Source of the DNA: Rivibacter sp049446155
GTDB lineage: Bacteria; Pseudomonadota; Gammaproteobacteria; Burkholderiales; Burkholderiaceae_C
Assembly: GCF_049446155.1 (NCBI RefSeq)
Contig: NZ_JBMSEE010000001.1
Coordinates: 434,001-498,000 of the forward strand
Reading direction: 5' to 3'
Length of the DNA stretch: 64,000 nucleotides
The translations under genes were made by a program, and so were the position numbers. Positions within the stretch are counted from its first letter, which is position 1. Every line of letters begins with the position of its first letter. The notes under the pieces are model-generated. The model did no database searches, was not told the origin of the DNA, and saw only the letters and a list, made by a program, of their open reading frames with translations. Of this stretch, positions 23,831 through 31,784 are shown one piece after another.

Positions 23831-25147
23831 ATGAGCGTTTCGTGGTGCGCAATCGACTTCGGCACGTCGAACTCGGCCGTCGCGGTGCCGCACGCCGAGG
23901 CCGGCTCGCGCCTCGTCGCGCTCGAGGATGGCCAGCCGACCATGCCCACGGCGGTGTTCTATTTCGCCGAGCATCCGCCGCTGGCGCCAGGCGCCCAGCC
24001 GCCGCACGCGGTCGGCCGCGCCGCGGTGGCGGCCTATGTCGACGGCTACGACGGTCGCCTGATGCGCTCGATGAAGAGCCTGCTCGGCTCGAGCCTCTTC
24101 GAGCAGAGCACCGACGTCGGCGGCGGCCATGCGCTGCGCTACCGCGACATCGTCACCGGCTACCTGCGCGAGCTCAAGGACGCCGCCGAGCACGCCTCGG
24201 GCGCGTCGGTCGAGCGCGCGGTGCTGGGCCGCCCCGTCTACTTCGTCGACGACGATCCCGAGCGCGACGCCGCCGCGCAGGCCGCGCTCGAAACCTGCGC
24301 ACGCGACGTCGGCCTGCACGAGATCGCGTTCCAGTTCGAGCCCATCGCCGCCGCCTTCGACCACGAGCGCAGCGCCGTGCGCGAGGAGCTGGTGCTGGTG
24401 GCCGACATCGGCGGCGGCACCTCGGACTTCTCCATCGTGCGCGTCGGCCCCGAGCGGCGCGGCCGTCTCGAACGCCACGACGACATCCTCGCCAACCACG
24501 GCGTGCACATCGCCGGCACCGACTTCGACCGCCGCCTCGAGCTCGAAGCCGTGCTGCCGGCGATCGGCTACCGCGCCCTGGGGCCTGCACGGCCCGGACA
24601 GGCGCCGCGCGAGGTGCCCTCGGGCGTCTACCACGACCTCGCGACCTGGCACCTGATCAACACCGTCTACGCGCCGCAGCGCGTGGCCGAGATCGCCCGC
24701 ATGGCCAGCTGGTACGCCGACGGCGCGCATCACGCCCGGCTGATGAATGTGCTGCGCCATCGGCTGGGCCACGAGCTGGCCGCGCTGACCGAGGCCGCGA
24801 AGATCGACGTTGCGCAACAGGATGCCAACGGTCCCGGCGTGCGCATCGCGCTCGATGCCGTCGAGGCCGGCCTCGCGGTCGTGCTCGACGAGCCGCGCGC
24901 GATCGCCGCGATCGACGCCGACTTAGAGCGCATCGTGCGGGCCGCGCGCGAGACCGTGCAGCGCGCGCAGCTGACACCCGAGCGCATCGACACGCTCTAC
25001 TTCACCGGCGGCTCGACCGGCCTCGCGCCGCTGGTGGCGCGGCTGGCCGCGGCGTTTCCCGCGGCGCGGGCGGTGCCCGGCGACCGGCTCGCCAGCGTGG
25101 CGCGCGGGCTGGGCGTGCATGCCCAGCGGCTGTTCGGCCGAGCCTGA
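23831..25147 (+). CDS. yegD: Hsp70 family protein (YegD-like)
   Basis: 438 residues: only the actin-like ATPase domain, without the substrate-binding beta domain or lid of DnaK. Motifs: phosphate-1 DFGTSNSAVAV, phosphate-2 VADIGGGTSDFSIV, adenosine loop FTGGSTGLAPLV. The length and ending (ARGLGVHAQRLF) match E. coli YegD, an uncharacterised putative chaperone. It lies eight bases behind the thioesterase gene. Client and co-chaperone unknown. Confidence 0.88.
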   Translation: MSVSWCAIDFGTSNSAVAVPHAEAGSRLVALEDGQPTMPTAVFYFAEHPPLAPGAQPPHAVGRAAVAAYVDGYDGRLMRSMKSLLGSSLFEQSTDVGGGHALRYRDIVTGYLRELKDAAEHASGASVERAVLGRPVYFVDDDPERDAAAQAALETCARDVGLHEIAFQFEPIAAAFDHERSAVREELVLVADIGGGTSDFSIVRVGPERRGRLERHDDILANHGVHIAGTDFDRRLELEAVLPAIGYRALGPARPGQAPREVPSGVYHDLATWHLINTVYAPQRVAEIARMASWYADGAHHARLMNVLRHRLGHELAALTEAAKIDVAQQDANGPGVRIALDAVEAGLAVVLDEPRAIAAIDADLERIVRAARETVQRAQLTPERIDTLYFTGGSTGLAPLVARLAAAFPAARAVPGDRLASVARGLGVHAQRLFGRA

Positions 25148-25187
25148 GCGCCAGCGCGGGTTGGTGGTCGATCCGTACCATCGGCCC

Positions 25188-25781
25188 ATGCTCGAAGATG
25201 CCGACGACGTCCACGGTGCCTCGCCGCCCCGATCCCCGCGCGACCTGTTCGTCGCCTTCACTTCACTGGCCCTGCAGGGCTTCGGCGGCGTCCTGGCCGT
25301 TGCACAGCGCGAGCTGTGCGAGCGCCGCCGCTGGCTGACCAAGGCGCAGTACCTCGAGATGCTGTCGCTGGCCCAGGTGCTGCCCGGGCCCAATGTCTGC
25401 AACCTCTCGCTGATGGTGGGCGACCGCTGGTTCGGCTGGCGCGGCGCCTTCGCCGCGCTGGCCGGCATGATGCTCGCGCCGCTGGTGCTGGTGCTGCTGC
25501 TCACCGTGCTGTATGCCGAAGTCGCGACGCATCCGCAGGTGGCCGGCGCGCTGCGCGGCATGAGCGCGGTCGCCGCGGGCCTCGTCATCGGCACCGCGCT
25601 CAAGCTCGCCAAGCCGCTGAAGGCCAGCCCGCTGGGCCTGGCGTGGTGCGGGGCGCTCGGCGCAGCCACCTTCGTGATGATCGCGATCCTGCGCTGGCCG
25701 CTGGTGGCCGTGCTGCTGGGCCTGGGCAGCTTCGCGTGCCTGCTGGCGTGGCGACGCCTGGCCGCGAAGGAGCCGGGATGA
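25188..25781 (+). CDS. chrA: Chromate transporter, N-terminal-type half
   Basis: 197 residues, one CHR domain of the short-chain (split) ChrA family: FTSLALQGFGGVLAVAQREL, then LSLAQVLPGPNVCNLSLMVG, with about five to six helices. Two half-size CHR proteins with opposite membrane topology together equal one ChrA. Known members export chromate; others may handle different oxyanions. It overlaps the next half by ATGA. Confidence 0.87.
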   Translation: MLEDADDVHGASPPRSPRDLFVAFTSLALQGFGGVLAVAQRELCERRRWLTKAQYLEMLSLAQVLPGPNVCNLSLMVGDRWFGWRGAFAALAGMMLAPLVLVLLLTVLYAEVATHPQVAGALRGMSAVAAGLVIGTALKLAKPLKASPLGLAWCGALGAATFVMIAILRWPLVAVLLGLGSFACLLAWRRLAAKEPG

Positions 25782-26320
25782 GCGCCTTCGCCTCCATCGG
25801 CTGGGACGGCTGGCTCTCGCTGTTCGGCCACTTCCTGCTGTTGTCGCTGCTGTCGATCGGCGGCGCGATCACCGTCGCGCCCGACATGCACCGGCTGATG
25901 GTCGACGAGCACCACCTGTTGACCGACGCCCAGTTCAGTTCCTCCATCGCGCTGGCGCAGGCCGCGCCCGGCCCCAACGTGCTGTTCGTCGCGGTGCTCG
26001 GCTACCAGGCCGGTGGCCTGGCGGGCGCGGCCGCGACGCTGCTGGGCATCTTGCTGCCGTCGACGACGCTGGCCTTCGCCGCCGCGCGCTGGGGCCATGC
26101 GCGCGAGGACTGGCGCGCGGTGCGTGCCTTCAAGGCCGGCATGGCGCCGATCACGCTCGCCCTGCTGGTGGCCACCGGCTGGCTGCTCACCGCCTCGGCG
26201 CGCGAATGGGCGCCGCTGGCGCTGACGGCAGCCGCCGCGGTGCTGGTCTGGCGCACGCGCATCCACTTGCTGTGGCTGATCGGCGCCGGCGCGGTGTTGG
26301 GTGCGCTCGGCCTGGTCTGA
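25778..26320 (+). CDS. chrA: Chromate transporter, C-terminal-type half
   Basis: 180 residues, second CHR domain: FLLLSLLSIGGAITVAPDM and SSSIALAQAAPGPNVLFVAVLG carry the family's GG-x-x and A-x-PGP-N motifs. It is coupled to the upstream half by a four-base overlap, which supports equimolar assembly. No chrB regulator is seen nearby, so induction by chromate is not indicated. Confidence 0.87.
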   Translation: MSAFASIGWDGWLSLFGHFLLLSLLSIGGAITVAPDMHRLMVDEHHLLTDAQFSSSIALAQAAPGPNVLFVAVLGYQAGGLAGAAATLLGILLPSTTLAFAAARWGHAREDWRAVRAFKAGMAPITLALLVATGWLLTASAREWAPLALTAAAAVLVWRTRIHLLWLIGAGAVLGALGLV

Positions 26321-26413
26321 AACGCATCTTTACCGGCGGCTCGCACACGCGACAGCCAGGGCTTCGAGACTGAAGGCTCGACGATGCGCCACGCCGGCGC
26401 CAAGGAGCCCGAG

Positions 26414-26743
26414 ATGACCGAACGCAAGCTGTCCTTCGCCACCGCGCTGGTGGCCCTGGCCGCGGCCACGATGCTCAGCGTGCCCGGCATCGCGCCGGCG
26501 CAGGAGGGCCAGCCGCGTGCCGGCCAGTTCGCGCAGAAGTTCGGCGAGCGCTTCAAGGCCGCCGACAAGGACGGCGACGGCCGGCTCACCAAGGCCGAGG
26601 CCGAAGCCGGCATGCCGCGCCTGGCGAAGAACTTCGACGAGATCGACGCCGACCAGCGCGGCAGCATCACGCAGCAGCAGGCCATGGCCTGGATGGCGAA
26701 GCAGCGCCAGCGCGGCGGCGCCAAGACCCCGGCGCCCGTCTGA
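26414..26743 (+). CDS. Exported EF-hand protein
   Basis: 109 residues. AAGGAG precedes ATG 26414. Signal peptide (ATALVALAAATMLSVPGIAPAQ), then one canonical EF-hand loop DKDGDGRLTKAE (calcium ligands at 1, 3, 5, 9 and 12) and a second degenerate loop DADQRGSITQQQ. A periplasmic calcium-binding role is likely. The single good loop suggests dimer pairing or structural use. Confidence 0.8.
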   Translation: MTERKLSFATALVALAAATMLSVPGIAPAQEGQPRAGQFAQKFGERFKAADKDGDGRLTKAEAEAGMPRLAKNFDEIDADQRGSITQQQAMAWMAKQRQRGGAKTPAPV

Positions 26744-26790
26744 TGGTCGTCATGCGGGCACACTGGCCGGGTTCACCCAAGACTTTCGCC

Positions 26791-27072
26791 ATGGACATCC
26801 ACGTCACGCACAACCCCGCGCACTCGCGTTTCGAGGTCACGATCGACGACCAGCTCGCGGTCTGCGACTACCGCCGCGACGGCCAGACCCTGGTGCTGCC
26901 GCACACCCTCGTGCCGGTCGCGCTGCAGGGCCGCGGCGTCGCCGCGCAGCTGGTGCGCGCCGCGCTCGAGTGGGCGCGCGCCGAGAAGCTCAAGGTCGAG
27001 CCCTGGTGCAGCTACGTCGCGTCGTACATGCACCGCCACCCGGAGACGCGCGACCTGCTGGCCGCGCCCTGA
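26791..27072 (+). CDS. GNAT-type N-acetyltransferase (YjdJ-like, short)
   Basis: 93 residues. The compact GCN5-related fold of the YjdJ type: SRFEVTIDDQLAVCDYRRDG, LPHTLVPVALQGRGVAAQLV (acetyl-CoA loop QGRGVA) and EPWCSYVASYMHRHPE. ATG 26791 is preferred; the frame is open upstream to 26743 but that part looks like leader. Small-molecule or protein acceptor unknown. A short inverted repeat (TCCCTC/GAGGGA) near 27100-27116 follows the stop. Confidence 0.8.
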   Translation: MDIHVTHNPAHSRFEVTIDDQLAVCDYRRDGQTLVLPHTLVPVALQGRGVAAQLVRAALEWARAEKLKVEPWCSYVASYMHRHPETRDLLAAP

Positions 27073-27141
27073 GCCGTTGCAGTCTTCCTGCTCCCTCTCC
27101 CTCGGGGCGAGGGACCTGCGTCCCGCGCAGCGGTTCGGCCG

Positions 27142-28458
27142 TCAGGCGGCCACCGCGCCCTGCTTCGGCACCAGGCAGGTGACCAGCACCTGGTCGATCT
27201 TGTAGTCGTCGACGTCGAGCACCTCGAAGCGCCAGCCGGCGTGCTCCACGCGATCGGTGCGGCGCGGGATGCGCCGCAGCATCACCATCATGAAGCCGGC
27301 CAGCGTGTCGTACTGGCCGGCGTGCGGCAGCTCGTCGAGGCCGAGCGCGCGCTGCACGTCGGTCACCGGCGTCACGCCGTCGATCAGCCACGAGCCGTCG
27401 TCGCGCTGCACGATCTGCTGCTCGTCGTCGTCGGTGCGCGTCACCAGGCTGCCCATCACCGTGCTCATCACGTCGTTGAGCGTGATCACGCCGACCACCA
27501 GGCTGTACTCGTTCATGATCACCGCGAAGTCCTCGTGCGCGGTGCGGAACTGGTTGAGGACCTCGCCGAGCGTGAGGCGGTCCGGGATGATCAGCACCTT
27601 GTGCAATAGGCCGGGCTCGCGCAGCGAGATCGGCAGGTCGGCAATCACTCGCGCGAGCAGATCCTTGGCGTCGACATAGCCAACCGGCTTGTCGATCGAG
27701 CCGTCGCAGACGAGGTAGGTCGAGTGCGGATCGCTCGCGACGCGCGCGCGGATCACCTCGGGCGGATCGTCGAGCTTGAAGCGCACGATGCTGTCGCGCG
27801 CGGTCATCGCCGTCTCAACGGTGCGCGTGTCGAGCTCGAAGACGTTCTCGATCACCTGCTGCTCGGCGTCGGCCAACGTGCCGGCGGCGGTGCCGGCCGC
27901 GGCCATCGCGAGGATGTCGTCGGTGGTGACGCGGTCGTCGCGGCGATCAGGCAGGCCGAACAGCTTGAACAGGCCGTCGGCCGCGCGTTCGAACACCCAC
28001 ACCAGCGGCGACAGCGCCATCGTCATCATGCGCGTGGCACCAACGATGCGCAGCGCCACCGCCTCGGGCTGGGTCACGCCCACGCGCTTGGGAAACAGGT
28101 CGGCGAACAGGATGAAGGCGCAGGTCACCGTCAGCACCGAGGCGGTGAAGCCCAGCGTCTGCGCCATCGACGGCTCGACCGCCATCTCGAACAGCCGCGT
28201 GTAGATCGGCGTGAGTGCGCCGTCACCGACGATGCCGCCGAGGATGGCCACCGCGTTGAGGCCGAACTGCACCACGGTGATGTAGCGCCCGGGCTGGTCC
28301 TGCAGCGCGAGCACGTGCGCCGCGCGCACGTCGCCCTCGTCGGCGAGCTGTCTCAGGCGAACGCGGCGCGCGGAGGCGATCGAGATCTCGCAGATCGAGA
28401 AGAAGGCGCTGACGGCGATCAGCACGCCGATCAGGGCCAGGCTGGTGAGGGGGCTCAT
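27142..28458 (-). CDS. CNNM/CorC-type hemolysin family transporter protein
   Basis: 438 residues: DUF21 membrane domain (about 1-190, opening with ALIGVLIAVSAFFSICEISIA), a pair of CBS domains (about 205-335) and a CorC_HlyC domain at the end (LAGFMMVMLRRIPRRTDRVE). Related to E. coli YtfL/PaeA and to magnesium/cobalt CNNM proteins; PaeA is reported as a polyamine exporter. Probably an inner-membrane cation or polyamine exporter, gated by nucleotide at the CBS pair. The start context is ordinary. Confidence 0.85.
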   Translation of the reverse strand: MSPLTSLALIGVLIAVSAFFSICEISIASARRVRLRQLADEGDVRAAHVLALQDQPGRYITVVQFGLNAVAILGGIVGDGALTPIYTRLFEMAVEPSMAQTLGFTASVLTVTCAFILFADLFPKRVGVTQPEAVALRIVGATRMMTMALSPLVWVFERAADGLFKLFGLPDRRDDRVTTDDILAMAAAGTAAGTLADAEQQVIENVFELDTRTVETAMTARDSIVRFKLDDPPEVIRARVASDPHSTYLVCDGSIDKPVGYVDAKDLLARVIADLPISLREPGLLHKVLIIPDRLTLGEVLNQFRTAHEDFAVIMNEYSLVVGVITLNDVMSTVMGSLVTRTDDDEQQIVQRDDGSWLIDGVTPVTDVQRALGLDELPHAGQYDTLAGFMMVMLRRIPRRTDRVEHAGWRFEVLDVDDYKIDQVLVTCLVPKQGAVAA

Positions 28459-28580
28459 GGTGCGCGGCAGTGTAACGACGGCCCTGCGCGACCGCGCACC
28501 TGGCGCGGCGCGGATTCAGCGGCCCGCGTCGCTCGGCTGGGCTTGCGCACGCCGCCGTCCCCGCTGGCTAAGATGGCCGC

Positions 28581-28976
28581 ATGGAGGCCCTGCCGCTGCG
28601 CCTGACACCCGGCGCCGACCTGCGCGGCGCGCTCGAAGCGCTGCTGCGCGAGCGCGGCTGGGAGGCCGCCTTCGTGCTGGCCGGCATCGGCAGCTTGAGC
28701 GAGGCGCGGCTGCGCCTGGCCAACGAGCGCGAGACGCGGGTCGTGGCCGGCCCGCTCGAGCTGCTGAGCCTGGCGGGCACGCTGTCGCCGGACGGCCCTC
28801 ATCTGCACGCCAGCGTGGCCGACGCGCACGGCGCGACCATGGGCGGCCACGTCGCGCCCGGGTGCATCGTGCGGACCACCGCCGAGCTGCTCCTCGCGCC
28901 GCTGCCGGGCTGGCGCTTCGCGCGCCGCCTGGATGCGCAGACCGGGTGGGCCGAGCTGGAGATCGAGCCGAGCTAG
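28581..28976 (+). CDS. PPC/DUF296 domain protein
   Basis: 131 residues, a single PPC (DUF296) domain: LRLTPGADLRGALEALLRER, AFVLAGIGSLSEARLRLAN and GPHLHASVADAHGATMGGHV. The last contains the conserved GxxHxHxx...GGH metal-site residues of bacterial PPC proteins. In plants this domain is part of AT-hook proteins; bacterial single-domain members are trimeric and uncharacterised, and DNA binding should not be assumed. TAAGAT lies about seven bases before the ATG, so the mRNA may be nearly leaderless. It overlaps the convergent hydrolase by four bases. Confidence 0.85.
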   Translation: MEALPLRLTPGADLRGALEALLRERGWEAAFVLAGIGSLSEARLRLANERETRVVAGPLELLSLAGTLSPDGPHLHASVADAHGATMGGHVAPGCIVRTTAELLLAPLPGWRFARRLDAQTGWAELEIEPS

Positions 28977-29806
28977 GAGTCGGCCCCGGCCGCCAACGCG
29001 GCGAGGAACGAGCGCAGCCGAACCTCCAGCGCCTGCGGCGCGTCCAGGCTCGGCAGGTGCGCACTGCCATCGATGGCGCCGCCTTGCACTCCCGGAATGC
29101 GCGTGAGCAGGCTCTCGCAGCGCGTGGCCAGGTGCGGGAAATCCAGCGTGCCCCACAGCACCAGGGTGGGCACGGCGACCTGCTCGAGGCGATCCCAGGC
29201 CGAGGGCGGATCGACCGGCGGCCCCGCATTGCCGGCACGCAGCGCGCGGCCGTTCATCTCGAGGAAGAGCCGGCGCGCGTCGCCGCCCACCCGGCCGCGC
29301 GCAGCCAGCGGACCGTCGAGCCAGACGCGCGCCTCGAACTCGTTGAGCGCCTCGAGATCGCCCGCCGCCTCGACCGCTTCGTAGGCGTCGAACAGTGCCT
29401 GGATCTCGGGTGCCGGCTGTGATGGCTCGGGCGCACCGCTGACGGCCGGCGCCACCAGCACCAGCGCCGCGACGCGCTGCGGTTGCTCGAGTGCGGCATC
29501 GAGCGCAATGCGCCCGCCCTGCGAGCAGCCGACCAGCACGGCGCGTTCCACGTTCGCGGCGTCGAGCACCGCGAGCAGGTCATCGACCTGCGCATACGCC
29601 CGCGGCTCGCGCACGTGCGTCTCGCCGAAGCCCCGCCGGTCGTAGCGGATCACGCGCCTCTCAGGCGCGAAGGCGTCGACGCAACCCTGCCACATGCGGC
29701 TGTCGGCAACACCCGCGTGCAGCAGCACCAGGGGCGCGCCGGCGCCGCCGCCGTCGTCCCACCAGGCCAGATCGGCCGAGGCGCGGACCAGCGTGCGGCG
29801 GCTCAT
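28973..29806 (-). CDS. Alpha/beta hydrolase
   Basis: 277 residues. Nucleophile elbow GCSQGG with the catalytic Ser, oxyanion region VLLHAGVADSRMW, and the late His in DGSAHLPSLDAP. Mobile cap between. This is the fold of esterases, dehalogenases and 3-oxoadipate enol-lactonases; a substrate cannot be chosen. ATG 29806 lies ten bases beyond the stop of the hybrid kinase gene, so the two are co-transcribed. Confidence 0.85.
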   Translation of the reverse strand: MSRRTLVRASADLAWWDDGGGAGAPLVLLHAGVADSRMWQGCVDAFAPERRVIRYDRRGFGETHVREPRAYAQVDDLLAVLDAANVERAVLVGCSQGGRIALDAALEQPQRVAALVLVAPAVSGAPEPSQPAPEIQALFDAYEAVEAAGDLEALNEFEARVWLDGPLAARGRVGGDARRLFLEMNGRALRAGNAGPPVDPPSAWDRLEQVAVPTLVLWGTLDFPHLATRCESLLTRIPGVQGGAIDGSAHLPSLDAPQALEVRLRSFLAALAAGADS

Positions 29807-29816
29807 CGGCGCGGCC

Positions 29817-31691
29817 TCAGGCGTTCGCGCCGGATCGCTCGCCCGGCGCCGCCAGCAGCCGCGCCATGTCGTCGAGAAAGCCGCTGAAGTCCAGCGGCTT
29901 GGTCCAGTACTCGAGCGCACCGGCCTCGCGCGCCAGCGCGATCTCGTCGGGCATCGCGCTGGCCGACAGCGCGACGACGCGCAGCGACTGTGTGCGCTCA
30001 TCGGTGCGCAGGCGACGCATCACGTCGAAGCCGTCGATGTCGGGCAGGCGCATGTCGAGCAGCACCAGGTCGGGTTGCAGCCGCACGGCCAGCTCGACGC
30101 CGCTCGCGCCGTCCACCGCGTGCACCAGCTGCACCTTGGGCCAGCGCGCGAGCAGCTGTTCGATCACCAGCATGTTGACCGGGTTGTCCTCGACGTAGAG
30201 CACCACGCCGCGCGGGTCGCGATGCTGCACCGGCGCCGCCGGCGCGGGGGCGGGCAGGGGTTGCGCATCGCTGCGCCGCTCGCCGGCGGCCCCGGCTTGC
30301 GGCAGCGAGACGCGCACGCGCGTGCCCTGCCCCGCGTGGCTCTCGACCGCGAGCTCGCCGCCCATGAGCAGCACCAGCTCGCGCGTGATCGTGAGGCCGA
30401 TGCCGGTGCCTTCGATGCCGCCGCGCTCGCGGCCGAGCCGGTTGAACGGCTCGTACAGCGAGTGCAGCTGCTCGGGCGTCATGCCCAGGCCGTTGTCCTC
30501 GACCTCGAGATGAAGGCGGGAGCCGGCGCTCGTGAGGCTCAGCGTGACGCGTCCGCCCGGCCGGTTGTATTTGATCGCGTTCGACAGCAGGTTGAGCAGC
30601 ACCTGGCGCAGCCGCGTCGCGTCGGCGCGCACGTGCCAGCCGCCGCCCGTCGCGTCGGGGCCTTCGAGCCGCACGCCGTACTGCGCCGCCAGCGCCTCGG
30701 ACAGGCGCAGCGCGTCGGCCACCGGTTCGCGCGCATCGAGCGCCTCGAGGTGGACCTGCAACGCGCCGGCCTCGATGCGCGAGACGTCGAGCACGTCGTT
30801 GATCAGCGCCAGCAGATGCCAGCCGGCGCTGCGGATCTGCGCCAGCTGGGCGAGCTGGTGCTCGTTGAGCGGCTCCGCGGAGGACTCGAGCAGCTGCGTG
30901 AAGCCGAGCACGGCATTGAGCGGCGTGCGCAGCTCGTGGCTCATGCGCGAGAGGAACTCGCTCTTGGCGCGGTTGGCGGCTTCGGCGCTGCGTTGCGCCT
31001 CGCGCGCGACGTCGGCGGCGCGCCGCTCGGTGACGTCTTCGGCGACCCCGCCGATGCCGACCACCTCGCCGCGCTCGTTGCGCAGCACCGAGGCGCGGTC
31101 GCGCAGCCAGCGCCAGCCGCCGTCAGCGTGGCGGATGCGGTACTCGATGCTGCGCGAACCTTCTATCAGCAGGCTCGCCGCGGAGGCGGACACCGCCGCC
31201 CAATCGTCGGGATGCACGAGCCGAAGCCACAGGTCGGGGTCGCGCATGAACTCGTCGGGCGCGCGGCCGTAGACGCCGAGCGCGGCGGGGCTGACGTAGT
31301 GCAGCGTGCGGCCGTCGGGCGAGGCGAACCAGGCCACTTCGGCGAGGTTGGACATCAGGTGGCGCCAGCGGCTTTCGCTTTGCAGCGCGCGGCGATGCTG
31401 TTCGCGGATCTGCTGGCGGCGCACTGCCAGGCGCGTCGCCGCCTGCCGCACGACGAGGAACAGGCCGACGGCCGTCAGCATCACGAAGCTCAGCCCCTTG
31501 CCGACCTCCACCCGCTCGCGCAGCGGCGCCGCGAGGGCCAGGCGGTCGAGCAGCGCGGAGGTGCCGACGATCCACAGCGTCGACGCCGCGAGGTACAGCA
31601 AGGCCCAGCGCAGCGCGGTGCGGTTCGCGATGCGCGTGGCGCTGCGGCGCAGGCTCAGGGTGTCGGCCGAAGCCGGGGTCGGGTCAGGCAC
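29817..31691 (-). CDS. Hybrid sensor histidine kinase/response regulator
   Basis: 624 residues. Two N-terminal membrane helices (about 29-48 and 67-82) with a very short periplasmic loop; PAS domain about 105-225; HisKA with phosphoacceptor His252 in SHELRTPLNA; HATPase with NLLSNAIKYN, DNGLGM and GIGLTI; C-terminal receiver with phospho-acceptor Asp546 (VLLDMRLPD) and Lys598. No HPt domain, so the signal must pass to a separate phosphotransfer protein. The cognate output is not adjacent; the next gene is a hydrolase. The PAS domain has no obvious haem or flavin motif. Confidence 0.9.
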   Translation of the reverse strand: MPDPTPASADTLSLRRSATRIANRTALRWALLYLAASTLWIVGTSALLDRLALAAPLRERVEVGKGLSFVMLTAVGLFLVVRQAATRLAVRRQQIREQHRRALQSESRWRHLMSNLAEVAWFASPDGRTLHYVSPAALGVYGRAPDEFMRDPDLWLRLVHPDDWAAVSASAASLLIEGSRSIEYRIRHADGGWRWLRDRASVLRNERGEVVGIGGVAEDVTERRAADVAREAQRSAEAANRAKSEFLSRMSHELRTPLNAVLGFTQLLESSAEPLNEHQLAQLAQIRSAGWHLLALINDVLDVSRIEAGALQVHLEALDAREPVADALRLSEALAAQYGVRLEGPDATGGGWHVRADATRLRQVLLNLLSNAIKYNRPGGRVTLSLTSAGSRLHLEVEDNGLGMTPEQLHSLYEPFNRLGRERGGIEGTGIGLTITRELVLLMGGELAVESHAGQGTRVRVSLPQAGAAGERRSDAQPLPAPAPAAPVQHRDPRGVVLYVEDNPVNMLVIEQLLARWPKVQLVHAVDGASGVELAVRLQPDLVLLDMRLPDIDGFDVMRRLRTDERTQSLRVVALSASAMPDEIALAREAGALEYWTKPLDFSGFLDDMARLLAAPGERSGANA

Positions 31692-31784
31692 GGGCCGCAG
31701 TATCGGCCAGCCCCGCGCAGACTTGAGGCCGGGATCGCCCTCCCGTCAAGCGGCGGATGACGCCCGGCTGCGGCTGGGCTGCAG

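Noticed and set aside
27099..27116. Strong terminator after the GNAT gene
   Set aside because: Only a TCCCTC/GAGGGA stem with no T-tract; mentioned in the GNAT entry but not called.
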